A stretch of 60,027 bases of DNA from CAYQQR01 sp964420035 (GTDB lineage Bacteria > Bacteroidota > Bacteroidia > Bacteroidales > SM23-62): the NCBI GenBank assembly GCA_964420035.1, contig CAYQQR010000023.1, positions 1 through 60,027 of the forward strand. The letters run 5' to 3'. Under the pieces are notes generated by a model, which saw only the letters and a program-made list of their open reading frames with translations, made no database searches and was not told the origin of the DNA. Positions 41,732 to 51,700 of the stretch are shown here, one piece after another. The translations under genes were made by a program, and so were the position numbers. Numbering within the stretch: position 1 is the first letter of the stretch; every line of letters starts with the position of its first letter.

Positions 41732-43111
41732 ATGACACTCATCAGCTCTGTATCGGGTATCAGGGGGATTGTTGGCGGCAAGGCCGGAACGGGCCTAACC
41801 GCCATTGACGTGGTCCGGTTCACGGCAGCCTATGCCACCTGGATCCGGGAAAAAGGTCATGATAGGAGCATTGTGGTCGGACGCGATGCACGACCTTCCG
41901 GACCTATGCTGGAAGGCTTGGTATGCAACACTTTGGTCGCCATGGGTATCAAAGTGCTTAACGCCGGTCTGGCCACCACCCCAAGCATTGAGATGGGCGT
42001 TATGCTGGAACAGGCTGCCGGAGGCATCATCCTGACGGCCAGCCATAATCCAAAGGAATGGAATGCCCTCAAATTATTGAACCATAAGGGAGAATTCCTT
42101 TCTTCAGAAGAAGGGGAAAAAATTATGGCGCTGGCTGGCACGGATGGTTTTATTTTTGAGCCGGTAGACCAACTGGGCAGCATCCGTAAACTCCAGGACC
42201 TGTTGCAGGTCCATATTGAAAAAATCCTGGAACTTGAGCTTGTGGATACAGAAGCTATCCGGAAAGCCAGACTCAGGGTGGCGGTTGATGCAGTAAATTC
42301 TGTAGGAGGCATTGCCATGCCCGTTTTATTGGAGGCTTTGGGGGTAGAGGAAGTCATACAACTGTATTGTGAGCCAAACGGTAAATTTCCCCATAATCCG
42401 GAGCCCCTCCCGGAGCATCTGACCGACCTTTCTGCACTGGTACAGCAACAAAAGGCTCATCTGGGATTGGTGGTGGATCCCGATGTGGACCGTCTGGCCA
42501 TGGTGTGTGAAGACGGCAGTATGTTTGGAGAGGAATACACCATTGTGGCCGTTGCCGACTATGTCCTGAGCAAAGAATCCGGCAACACGGTATCCAACCT
42601 GTCTTCTTCCCGGGCACTGAAAGATATTACCGAATTGAGGGGAGGGCATTATTACGCGGCTCCCGTGGGTGAAGTTCATGTTGTTGAGGTAATGAAATCG
42701 GTAAACGCCCAAATCGGTGGAGAAGGGAACGGAGGGGTTATTTATCCTCCTTTGCATTACGGCCGGGATGCCCTGGTGGGCACAGCCCTTTTCCTGAGCT
42801 ACCTGGCCCAAAGCGGGAAGAAATGCTCGGAGCTGAAAATGCAATACCCGCGATATTATATCAATAAAGAAAAAGTACAGCTGGCAGAGAATGCCGGTAT
42901 AGATAAGATTTTCAGAATAGTGCAGGATAACTACAAGCAATATCCAATGGACCTCAGGGACGGGATACGCGTCGATATGGAGCAAGGCTGGATCCAGCTC
43001 AGAAAATCAAATACCGAACCCATTATCAGGATATACTCCGAAGCTGCCACCAAGGTTGAGGCAGAAAACCTATCCTCAGACTTGATTGCTAAGATTGAGA
43101 AGTATCTTTAA
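41732..43111 (+). CDS. glmM: phosphoglucosamine mutase (phosphohexomutase family)
   Basis: 459 residues, family length. The active-site phosphoserine is Ser104 in ILTASHNPKEWNALKLLN. The metal loop is DPDVDRLAM, the sugar loop GGEGNGGVIYP and the phosphate loop RKSNTEPIIRIYSEA. GlmM converts glucosamine-6-P to glucosamine-1-P for UDP-GlcNAc synthesis. In Bacteroidota this family is usually annotated glmM, but phosphomannomutase/phosphoglucomutase activity cannot be excluded from motifs. Divergent from rluB. Confidence 0.87.
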   Translation: MTLISSVSGIRGIVGGKAGTGLTAIDVVRFTAAYATWIREKGHDRSIVVGRDARPSGPMLEGLVCNTLVAMGIKVLNAGLATTPSIEMGVMLEQAAGGIILTASHNPKEWNALKLLNHKGEFLSSEEGEKIMALAGTDGFIFEPVDQLGSIRKLQDLLQVHIEKILELELVDTEAIRKARLRVAVDAVNSVGGIAMPVLLEALGVEEVIQLYCEPNGKFPHNPEPLPEHLTDLSALVQQQKAHLGLVVDPDVDRLAMVCEDGSMFGEEYTIVAVADYVLSKESGNTVSNLSSSRALKDITELRGGHYYAAPVGEVHVVEVMKSVNAQIGGEGNGGVIYPPLHYGRDALVGTALFLSYLAQSGKKCSELKMQYPRYYINKEKVQLAENAGIDKIFRIVQDNYKQYPMDLRDGIRVDMEQGWIQLRKSNTEPIIRIYSEAATKVEAENLSSDLIAKIEKYL

Positions 43112-43182
43112 TTAATTCAATAATCGGGCATACCTGCCTCCCGGCCAGGATAGGAACCAAGGAACCTTTTCGAGATTATTAC

Positions 43183-43190
43183 TAAATTTG
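43183..43190 (+). promoter_or_regulatory. possible -7 promoter box (TAAATTTG) for the efflux operon
   Basis: Exact TAnnTTTG match, 70 bp upstream of the adaptor gene. No convincing -33 TTTG at the proper spacing. Confidence 0.38.
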
Positions 43191-43260
43191 TTGCTCCCAT
43201 AACAATTCAGAGCAATATCAGTTTTTTTGTACGAGACCTTAACACAATATTAATTTCAAT

Positions 43261-44619
43261 ATGAAAAGAGGTACATTAATAACCCTGATCATTATCGGCG
43301 CTTTACTGGCCGCTGCCATAATCTATTCAATAGCCTCGGGAGGAGAAAAGGAAAGGATATTGGAAGCGGAAGTTGAACGGGGTAATTTTGAGATCCTGGT
43401 AACGGTAACCGGTGAGTTGCAGGCGGAAAGATCCACAGAGATCAATGCCCCCTTGCAACTCCGTAGCCGCAGGCTGCGGATCCGGGATGTTAAGATCCAG
43501 GACCTGGTTCCGGAAGGCACCCTGGTTGATTCAGGGGATTACGTGGCTACCCTTGACCGTTCCGAGGCGGATAACACCCTGAAGGACATCATGGACCAGG
43601 TGGAACAGGAACAATCCCGGTATGATAAAACAAGGATCGATACAACCATACAGCTCAGGGAACTCAGGGATCAGCTCATCAATTTGAAATTCGCTGTCGA
43701 AGAAGCAAAGATCAAGCTGGAACAGTCGGAGTTCGAACCTCCTGCCACCATCCGGCAGGCACAGATCGACCTGGACAAAGCCGAAAGAGCCTATGAACAG
43801 GCGAAAAAGAACTACAAGCTCAAGGTGGAACGTGCCAGGGCCGATATGACCGATGTGGCCATCGAACTGGCCGAGGAGCACAGGAGGATGGAAGAAATGC
43901 AGGAAGTACTGGAGAATTTTATCATCAAAGCCCCATCTCCGGGAATGGTTATTTATAAAAAAGAGTGGAGTGGTCAGAAGCGAACGGTGGGTTCCACGGT
44001 TCAGCCCTGGGACCTGACGGTAGCTACGCTTCCTGATCTGAGCAGTATGGTTTCCAGGACTTACGTGAATGAAATCGATATCAGGAAGATCAAAAAAGGG
44101 CAGCAGGTCCGGATTGGGGTGGATGCCTTTCCGGAAAAATCATATACCGGTGTTGTGGACGATGTTGCCAACATTGGCGAACAATTGCCCAATACCGATG
44201 CCAAGGTATTTGAGGTAACCATCAAGCTGAATGAATACGATTCCATCCTGAGGCCCTCCATGACCACCTCGAACATGATCGTTACGGATGTATATAAAGA
44301 CGTACTTCATATTCCCCTGGAAGCCGTTCACAGTAATGACAGCATCAGCTGGGTCTATAAGAAAAATCACACGAAGCAGGTTGTTATGCTGGGAGCAGCC
44401 AATGAGAATCAGATCATCCTTGAAAAAGGATTGGAGGAAGGAGAGAGGGTCCTTCTTTCCAAACCGTCCGATGCAGAGGATTATAAGCTCAGGGGAGAAG
44501 AACTGATCCCGGAGATCATAGCCCGGAAAGAAGCCCCGGAAGACTCCCTTCGGCAGGAGCAGGGAAAACGGAAAACTTCTGAATCTCCGCGAACAAGACG
44601 TCGCCGGGTTCAGCAATAA
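43261..44619 (+). CDS. HlyD/MacA-type periplasmic adaptor of an efflux system
   Basis: 452 residues. An N-terminal membrane anchor (TLITLIIIGALLAAAIIYSI) precedes a lipoyl-like half, then a long alpha-helical hairpin (~100-225, rich in Glu/Lys/Gln heptads). The second lipoyl half begins at FIIKAPSPGMVIYKKEW, followed by beta-barrel (DLSSMVSRTYVNEIDIRKIK) and membrane-proximal domains. The C-terminal tail is charged (KRKTSESPRTRRRR). It links an inner-membrane permease to a TolC-type channel. It is followed, 80 bp on, by a permease and then a TolC-like gene. Confidence 0.9.
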   Translation: MKRGTLITLIIIGALLAAAIIYSIASGGEKERILEAEVERGNFEILVTVTGELQAERSTEINAPLQLRSRRLRIRDVKIQDLVPEGTLVDSGDYVATLDRSEADNTLKDIMDQVEQEQSRYDKTRIDTTIQLRELRDQLINLKFAVEEAKIKLEQSEFEPPATIRQAQIDLDKAERAYEQAKKNYKLKVERARADMTDVAIELAEEHRRMEEMQEVLENFIIKAPSPGMVIYKKEWSGQKRTVGSTVQPWDLTVATLPDLSSMVSRTYVNEIDIRKIKKGQQVRIGVDAFPEKSYTGVVDDVANIGEQLPNTDAKVFEVTIKLNEYDSILRPSMTTSNMIVTDVYKDVLHIPLEAVHSNDSISWVYKKNHTKQVVMLGAANENQIILEKGLEEGERVLLSKPSDAEDYKLRGEELIPEIIARKEAPEDSLRQEQGKRKTSESPRTRRRRVQQ

Positions 44620-44641
44620 TGGAAAATGGAAAATGAAAAAT
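44620..44641. repeat. GGAAAATG word repeat
   Basis: TGGAAAATGGAAAATGAAAA directly after the adaptor stop codon. Slippage-like intergenic words in the 80-bp gap. Confidence 0.45.
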
Positions 44642-44699
44642 ACACGCGTAACACCTAAGCCGAAACGCGAAACGATTTTTAATTAATCCGCAATTAAAG

Positions 44700-46049
44700 A
44701 TGCTCCGTTACTTGCATAACATCATCATCGCCATGGAGGCCATCATGACCAACAGGCTCAGATCCCTGCTTACTGCCCTGGGGATCATATTCGGTGTGGC
44801 GGCAGTGATAAGCATGCTGGCCATTGGTGCAGGTGCCCGCCAGGAGATTTTGGAACAGATCAAAATGGTGGGCGTAAACAACATCCTTATCACCCCTATT
44901 GTAACACCGGCGGAATACCAGGGAAACGAGGGAAACGGGAAAAAGGAAAAGAAGAAATTCTCTCCCGGCCTCACCCTGCTGGATGCTTCTTCCATCAAGG
45001 AAGTTGTTCCCACCGTTAAGATGATCAGTCCGGAAATCTCCATGAACTCCTATGTTCAGCATACGGGCAGGAGGGAACAAGCAAAAATGTTGGGTGTGGC
45101 CAATGAATATTTCGAGATATACGACCTGCAACTGGAAAGTGGAAGTTTTTTCAGTGATGACCAGGAGAAGCGGGGACTCCCGGTTTGTGTGATCGGTTCG
45201 AATATTCAAAATAAATTCTTTCCCAAGGAAGGAACACTGGGTAAGTACCTGAAATTCGACAACAACTGGCTCAAGGTCATTGGCGTACTGGAGGCCAATG
45301 AAATAAACCTGACCGCCTTTGAGCAAAGCGGGGTAAATGTATTTAATGATAATATCTATATACCGGTTAAAACCATGTTACTCCGGTATCAAAACCGGGC
45401 CCTGGTCAGTAGCCGTCTAAAGAGTACTCAGGAAGGATATCGTGGTCGTTGGTTCTTTGCCATCAGTTCCAATCCAAACCAAAACACCTCAAGGAATTAC
45501 AATCAACTGGATAAGATCATCGTGCAGGTGAATGAATCAGAAGATATAGAACCCACCACCGAGGTTCTCAGCCGCATGCTATTCAGAAGGCATGAGGAGA
45601 TCAGGGATTATGAAATTACAGTTCCTGAATTGCTTCTGAAGCAGGAGCAGCGAACCAAGGATATATTCAACATTGTATTGGGGGCCATTGCCAGTATTTC
45701 CCTGATCGTGGGCGGAATCGGTATCATGAACATCATGTTTGCTTCCGTGATGGAAAGGATCAAGGAGATCGGTACGCGCATGGCCATCGGGGCCAAAAAG
45801 AAGGATATCGTAATCCAATTCCTTGCTGAAGCTGTCCTGATATCCGTAAGTGGCGGACTGCTGGGTGTGATATTGGGTATCGGCCTGTCGGTCGCCATAG
45901 AAGAATTGGCCAACATTAAAACCATTGTTTCTCCTTTTTCTGTGCTTCTGGCATTCCTGGTATCTGTCGGGGTAGGGATTATTTTCGGTTTTTCCCCGGC
46001 AAAACGGGCCTCGGAAAAAGATCCTATAGAATCACTTCGATATGAGTAA
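44700..46049 (+). CDS. MacB-like ABC transporter permease (no ATPase domain)
   Basis: 449 residues. First span with the MacB/FtsX mark RLRSLLTALGIIFGVAAVIS, then a ~230-residue periplasmic domain. Three C-terminal spans follow, containing SISLIVGGIGIMNIMFASVM and ERIKEIGTRMAIGAKKKDI, ending in FGFSPAKRASEKDPIESLRY. The MacB coupling motif is clear, but the ~230-residue N-terminal ATPase of true MacB is absent and no ATPase gene lies in this cluster. The periplasmic part has an odd Lys-rich stretch (NGKKEKKKFS). Overlaps the TolC-like gene by 8 bp. Export substrate unknown. Confidence 0.92.
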   Translation: MLRYLHNIIIAMEAIMTNRLRSLLTALGIIFGVAAVISMLAIGAGARQEILEQIKMVGVNNILITPIVTPAEYQGNEGNGKKEKKKFSPGLTLLDASSIKEVVPTVKMISPEISMNSYVQHTGRREQAKMLGVANEYFEIYDLQLESGSFFSDDQEKRGLPVCVIGSNIQNKFFPKEGTLGKYLKFDNNWLKVIGVLEANEINLTAFEQSGVNVFNDNIYIPVKTMLLRYQNRALVSSRLKSTQEGYRGRWFFAISSNPNQNTSRNYNQLDKIIVQVNESEDIEPTTEVLSRMLFRRHEEIRDYEITVPELLLKQEQRTKDIFNIVLGAIASISLIVGGIGIMNIMFASVMERIKEIGTRMAIGAKKKDIVIQFLAEAVLISVSGGLLGVILGIGLSVAIEELANIKTIVSPFSVLLAFLVSVGVGIIFGFSPAKRASEKDPIESLRYE

Positions 46050-47541
46050 GAATTATTTCTCAAGCTTTCGTCCTGTCCTGCTGATAAGTGTTTTTCTTTT
46101 TGGAAGCCTTAACAGTGCTAGTCAAGAACAAACACTCAGGCTTTCCCTGGATGAAGTTATAAACCTTGCAAGGGAACAATCCACTATTGCCATTATGTCC
46201 AGGCACCGCTTCCGGGGCAGCTACTGGGAGTACCGCACGCACCGGGCAAAATTCCTGCCCAGGCTGAATCTTGAGTCTACCTTGCCCAGTCTTACCCGGG
46301 CCATCGAGCGACTACCACAGGATGATGGTTCCGATAAATTCGTTGAGCGAAGCTTGATGAATAATTCCCTTAATATGAGACTCAATCAGAACATACCTTT
46401 CTCGGGCGGGAGTATTTTTATGCAGTCGGAGCTTGAGAGAATCGATCTGCTCACAAAGGATGGAGGAACCTCTTATCTGACCACCCCGGTAAGCATTGGA
46501 ATCCGTCAGCCGATCCGTGCATACAATGCATTCAAATGGGAACGACAGATTGAACCCCTGAAATATGAGGAGGCCAAAAAGGAGCTTCTGGAAGCCTATG
46601 AGCGGGTTTCCCAACAAGCAGTTGAATATTTTTTCCAGCTTGCAGTAGCACAGGTAAATCTTCAGATTGCCGAAGTAAACTATAGCAACAACGATACGCT
46701 TTACCAGATTGCAAGGGGGCGATACAACATAGGGACCATTGCCGAGAATGAGTTGCTGACCATGGAATTGAGTTTGCTGAACGCGGGAACGGCCCTGAAT
46801 GAAGCCAAAATGCAACTGGATATCAATGAATTTCAGCTGCGTTCTTTTCTGGGTTTTAACGAAACAGTCGCCATTGACCTGATCCTACCCAATAAAATTC
46901 CCGAACTTGAAATAGAGGTGGCAGAAGCTTTGCAACAAGCCCGGCAAAACAGTCCGGATATCCTCGAGTTTGAAAGAAGGCTGCTGGAAGCCAACCGGGA
47001 CGTATCTCAGGCACGGGCCGAAAAAGGGATAAATGCCAATCTTTTTGCTTCACTCGGACTTACCCAGACGGCCGTGGATTTCAGCAATGCTTATGTAAAT
47101 CCCCTGGATCAGCAAAGGATAACGGTGGGTCTGGAAGTGCCTATACTGGACTGGGGATTGGGCCGGGGCCAGTATAAGATGGCCCGGTCTTCCCAGGAAG
47201 TGGTGCGAACCAATGTAAAACAGGACAAAATAGACTTTGAGCAGGAGGTTATGCTCCAGGTCATGCAATTCAATCTGCAGGATGATCAGTTGATGATTGC
47301 TGCAAAAGCGGATACCATCGCCCAGCTTCGCTATGATGTGAGCAAGGAAAGATTCCGCATCGGCAAGATCAGTGTAACCGACCTGAACATCGCCCTGGCA
47401 GAGAAAGACGATGCCAAAAGGAATTACCTGAATACCCTCAGGAACTACTGGAGCTATTTCTATAACCTGCGCAGGTTGACCCTTTATGATTTTCAACATG
47501 ACAGACCCCTCGAAGAAAACTTTGAAACCCTGGTGGAATAA
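46042..47541 (+). CDS. TolC family outer-membrane efflux protein
   Basis: 499 residues with a signal peptide (FRPVLLISVFLFGSLNSASQ). Two structural repeats of the outer-membrane efflux family are visible. The helical parts hold EVINLAREQST, EAYERVSQQAVEYFFQLAVA and EVMLQVMQFNLQDDQLMIAA, and the YNIGTIAENELLTMELSLLN / FRIGKISVTDLNIALAEKDD segments are the paired 'R-x-x-x-G-x-I-s' marks of the family. It forms the outer-membrane/periplasmic tunnel for the adaptor and permease encoded just upstream (8-bp overlap). Confidence 0.92.
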   Translation: MSKNYFSSFRPVLLISVFLFGSLNSASQEQTLRLSLDEVINLAREQSTIAIMSRHRFRGSYWEYRTHRAKFLPRLNLESTLPSLTRAIERLPQDDGSDKFVERSLMNNSLNMRLNQNIPFSGGSIFMQSELERIDLLTKDGGTSYLTTPVSIGIRQPIRAYNAFKWERQIEPLKYEEAKKELLEAYERVSQQAVEYFFQLAVAQVNLQIAEVNYSNNDTLYQIARGRYNIGTIAENELLTMELSLLNAGTALNEAKMQLDINEFQLRSFLGFNETVAIDLILPNKIPELEIEVAEALQQARQNSPDILEFERRLLEANRDVSQARAEKGINANLFASLGLTQTAVDFSNAYVNPLDQQRITVGLEVPILDWGLGRGQYKMARSSQEVVRTNVKQDKIDFEQEVMLQVMQFNLQDDQLMIAAKADTIAQLRYDVSKERFRIGKISVTDLNIALAEKDDAKRNYLNTLRNYWSYFYNLRRLTLYDFQHDRPLEENFETLVE

Positions 47542-47578
47542 GTAGAATAATAATTGAAGATATTTATATAGTTCGATT

Positions 47579-47608
47579 TTTGCATTAAAGGGGAAAAGTG
47601 TATTTTTG
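47579..47608 (+). promoter_or_regulatory. promoter for mdh (TTTG-N18-TATTTTTG)
   Basis: A -33 TTTG (47579-47582) and an exact -7 TAnnTTTG (47601-47608, TATTTTTG) are 18 bp apart, close to the 19-21 bp Bacteroidota consensus. They lie 36 bp before the mdh ATG. Confidence 0.6.
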
Positions 47609-47644
47609 AGGTCGTTCGTTCAAAGACTGTTATTATTTAATGTT

Positions 47645-48583
47645 ATGGAAAAAATTACCATCATAGGGGCAGGTAATGTCGGAGCCACCTGTGCCCAGTG
47701 TATTGCGCATAAAGACCTGGCCAGGGAAGTGGTCCTGGTGGATATTAAGGAAGGAATGGCAGAGGGTAAGGCATTGGATATGCGCCAGGCGGGACCCATA
47801 CATGGCTATAACACCCGGATTACCGGGTCTACCAACGATTACCTGAAAACCAAAGGTTCCGGCGTGGTTGTCATTACATCCGGACTACCCCGGAAACCGG
47901 GCATGTCAAGAGACGATCTGATCAAGACCAATGGTGAAATTGTTAAGGATGTCACGAAGAAAGTCATCAAATATTCCCCTGAAGCCATCGTGGTGGTTGT
48001 GTCCAATCCTTTGGACGTAATGGTGTATGCTTCACACCTGGCAGCAAATAAGCCTGCAGGGCGGGTATTTGGAATGGCCGGGATTCTGGATACGGGCCGG
48101 TATAAATCTTTTATTGCCGATGCATTGCATGTATCTCCCAGGGATGTGCATGCCTTGTTGATGGGCGGTCACGGAGATACCATGGTTCCCCTTCCCCGTT
48201 TTACTTCGGTGAACGGAATCCCAATTGTTGACCTCCTGGATCGGGAGGTCATTGAAAAGATCGTTGAAAGAACCCGTAAGGGGGGTGGCGAGCTGGTCAG
48301 CCTCATGGGAACCTCGGCATGGTACGCTCCGGGCGCTGCAGCAGCCCAGATGGTAGAAGCTATTGTCGATGACCAGAGACGGGTATTTCCTGTAAGTGTA
48401 AGGCTGAACGGGGAGTATGGTTTGAAGGATGTTTATCTTGGGGTCCCGGTTATCCTGGGCAAAAACGGGATTGAAGAGATCATCGAGGTTCAGCTGGATG
48501 AAGGGGAACAGAAATTATTGAACGAATCGGCCGGTCATGTCAAATCTACCATGAAAGTGCTGGATGATTTGAAGCTGTTCTAA
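47645..48583 (+). CDS. mdh: malate dehydrogenase
   Basis: 312 residues from ATG 47645 (MEKITIIGAGNVGATCAQCI). The frame is open from 47606, but that segment contains the promoter and is not conserved-looking. Rossmann motif GAGNVGA at 8-14, substrate-binding Arg83 in TSGLPRKPGMSRDDL (Arg favours malate over lactate), and catalytic His176 in LLMGGHGDTMVPLP. It belongs to the LDH-like MDH group. It interconverts malate and oxaloacetate with NAD. Own promoter and terminator, so monocistronic. Confidence 0.94.
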   Translation: MEKITIIGAGNVGATCAQCIAHKDLAREVVLVDIKEGMAEGKALDMRQAGPIHGYNTRITGSTNDYLKTKGSGVVVITSGLPRKPGMSRDDLIKTNGEIVKDVTKKVIKYSPEAIVVVVSNPLDVMVYASHLAANKPAGRVFGMAGILDTGRYKSFIADALHVSPRDVHALLMGGHGDTMVPLPRFTSVNGIPIVDLLDREVIEKIVERTRKGGGELVSLMGTSAWYAPGAAAAQMVEAIVDDQRRVFPVSVRLNGEYGLKDVYLGVPVILGKNGIEEIIEVQLDEGEQKLLNESAGHVKSTMKVLDDLKLF

Positions 48584-48603
48584 TAAAGATTATACTGAAT
48601 TAT

Positions 48604-48628
48604 AAGCGGGCTCTGACCCGCTTTTTTT
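48604..48628 (+). terminator. rho-independent terminator after mdh
   Basis: AAGCGGG (48604-48610), loop CTCTGA, CCCGCTT (48617-48623) followed by a T run. It starts 21 bp after the mdh stop. Confidence 0.85.
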
Positions 48629-48675
48629 ACGCGTAACCGGGGGCCCTGATCATAGGTCTTGTCGAAAAAAATACA

Positions 48676-48683
48676 TATATTTG
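48676..48683 (+). promoter_or_regulatory. possible -7 promoter box (TATATTTG) for secDF
   Basis: Exact TAnnTTTG match, 46 bp before the secDF ATG, after the mdh terminator. A TTG at 48659-48661 is nearer than the usual -33 spacing. Confidence 0.45.
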
Positions 48684-48729
48684 CCGACCTGAAAAAATCG
48701 TGAAAATCACTGTATTAAAATAGAATACA

Positions 48730-51700
48730 ATGCGTAATAAGGGCGTCGTCATCACTTTTACCATTCTTTTTGCTCTGGTATGTATCTATCAGCTTTCCTT
48801 CACTTTCGTTGCTTACAAAGTCAAGCAGGATGCCAGGGAATACGCGGATGGAAATTTGGAGAAGGAAACCGCTTACCTCGATTCCATTGCTTCTCTTCCT
48901 AAGAGCCAATGGAGTTTCCTGGGTAATACCTTTAAGGAGGTGCAGGAAAAAGAGATCAACCTGGGCCTGGACCTCAAGGGAGGTATGGATGTGATCCTCG
49001 AGGTCTCCGTTGAGGAATTGATCCGCAGCCTGACCAACTACAGCCAGGACGATACCTTCAATATGGCCCTGGATCTGGCCAGAAGATACCAGCGGAATAG
49101 CCAGGAAGATTTTGTTACACTTTTCGGTCGAGCCTATGAAGAGATTTATCCTGAGGGCCAGCTTGTAAGCCTGTTCAGGACCCGTGAAAATCAGAGCCGG
49201 CTGGATTTTGACGCTACCAATGAAGAAGTATTGAGATTCATAAGGGAAGAGGCCGAGGTCGCTATTGACAATTCGTTCAACATCCTGAGAAACAGGATAG
49301 ACCGCTTTGGGGTGATTCAGCCCAACATTCAACGAATGGAAACCTATGGCCGGATTATGATCCAGCTTCCCGGGGTCAAAGATCCCGAAAGGGTCAGGAA
49401 GCTTCTGCAGGGAACGGCCCGGCTGGAGTTCTGGGAAACCTACAACAACCCTGAAGTATATCCTTATCTTTTGGAAGCCAATGAGGTGATCAAGGAGATC
49501 AGGGAAGCGGAAGAGATCCTTGAACCCCAACAGGAAACTATAGTCACCGAAGAAGACGGGGAGGAAGAAGAACCCGGTCTGTTGCAGCAACTGCAGGAAG
49601 AGAGCCAGGATACTGCCGATCAGCCTTCCCTGCTGGAACAGCTGCAACAGGATACCACACTGGCCGATACCGGACTGGCACCGCGGGATATTCTCCGGGA
49701 CTACCCTTTGTTTGCTTTTTTACAACCCAACGTAAACCGGGATAATACCCTGGGCCGGGGTTCGGTTGTTGGATTTGCTCATTTCAGAGATACAGGAAAG
49801 ATCAATGATTATCTGAGAAGGGAACGGGTACGCTCTGTTTTTCCGAGGGATCTTAAGTTTATGTGGGATGCTTACCCGCTACCCGGGGACGAAACAGAAA
49901 GTTATTATGAATTGCATGCCTTAAGAATTACCGGTAGGGAAGGACAGCCTCCTCTTACCGGTGAAGTGATCACCGATGCCCGCGTACAATATGGTTCGGG
50001 CGGAGGTGGAGGATCCCCTGAAGTGTCCATGAGCATGAATTCTGAAGGCGCCAAGACCTGGGCCCGGCTGACCCGGGAGAATGTGGGTGAGATCATCGCC
50101 ATCGTGCTGGATGGTGCCGTTCATTCACACCCGGTTGTAAACCAGGAAATCACCGGCGGACAGTCGTCCATTACCGGTAATTTCACCCCGGAAGAGGCAC
50201 AGGACCTTGCCAATATTCTTAAATCAGGAGCCCTGCCTGCCCCGGCGAGGATCATACAGGACACCATAGTTGGCCCTTCTCTGGGTCAGGAAGCCATTAA
50301 TTCGGGCCTGAAGTCCTTCCTGATCGCCTTTATCGTTGTACTCTTTTACATGCTCTTTTATTACAGCAGGCGGGCCGGATTGGTGGCCGACATTGCCCTG
50401 CTGGCCAATATGTTCTTCCTGATGGGTGTGCTTGCCTCATTGGGTGCCGTTCTGACCCTGCCCGGAATTGCCGGTATTGTACTTACTATCGGTATGTCGG
50501 TTGATGCAAACGTGCTTATCTATGAAAGGATCCGGGAAGAGATCGCTGCCGGCAAAGGATTGAAACTGGCTATTGCCGATGGTTACAAGAATGCCTATTC
50601 GGCCATCATTGACGCCAACGTTACCACCATCCTGACCGGGATCATACTGATGGTGTTCGGTACGGGCCCGATCAAAGGCTTTGCCACCACCCTGGTGTAT
50701 GGTATTCTTACCTCCTTGTTTTCTGCAATATTCATCACCCGTTTGATCTATGAAGTTTACCTTAGAAAACAGAGCAGGCTGACCTTTGCCACGCGATTAA
50801 CCGAAAATGTGTTTAAAAACACCAATGTCAATTTCATTGGAATTCGTAAGAACTTCTACCTGGTTTCTGCATTCATCATTATCGCGGGTATTGTTTCCCT
50901 CTTTGCCAAGGGATTGAATCCGGGTGTGGATTTCACCGGGGGCAGGACCTATGTGGTTCGCTTTGATGAACCCGTCAATACCCTGGAGGTTCAGAACCTT
51001 CTTGAAGATGAATTTGACGAAGCGCCCCAGGTGATCATCTTCGGTCAGGATAACCAGGTTCGCATCACTACAAAGTATAAAATCGAGGAAAGTGATGTGG
51101 CCGTGGATGATGAAGTGGAACAGAAGCTGTATGCCGGACTGCAACCCTTACTCGGAACCGATGTGACCATGGAGGAATTCATTCAGGAATACAGGCAAAG
51201 CTCCCAGAAGGTCGGTCCGACCATTGCCCATGACATCAAGGTACAGGCCGTATGGGCGGTCCTCTTTGCACTGGTGATCATCTTTATCTATATCCTGATA
51301 CGTTTCCGCAACTGGCAATTCGGCCTGGGGGCTGTCGCGGCCCTGACCCACGATGCACTCATCGTTCTGGGTCTGTTTTCCATATTGCACGGTATCATGC
51401 CTTTCTCACTGGAGATTGACCAGGCATTCATCGCGGCAATATTGACCGTGGTAGGTTATTCCATCAACGATACCGTGGTGGTATTCGACAGGATTCGCGA
51501 GTACGTGGGTATCTACAGGAAACGGGAAAGAAAGGTTATTCTCAACCAGGCCCTGAACAGTACGCTGAGTCGTACCTTCAGTACTTCGCTGAGTACCTTT
51601 TTTGTACTGTTAACGATTTTCCTCTTCGGTGGCGAGGTGATCCGTGGATTTACCTTTGCCCTGCTGATCGGGATCATTGTCGGTACCTATTCATCCCTGT

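Noticed and set aside
44694..45326. 210-codon frame antisense to the MacB-like permease
   Set aside because: Opposite a firmly identified gene; composition typical of shadow frames.
48715..49647. 310-codon frame antisense to secDF
   Set aside because: Lies fully opposite a certain gene and is rich in Phe/Leu/Gln from reverse-complemented codons; no signal or family seen.
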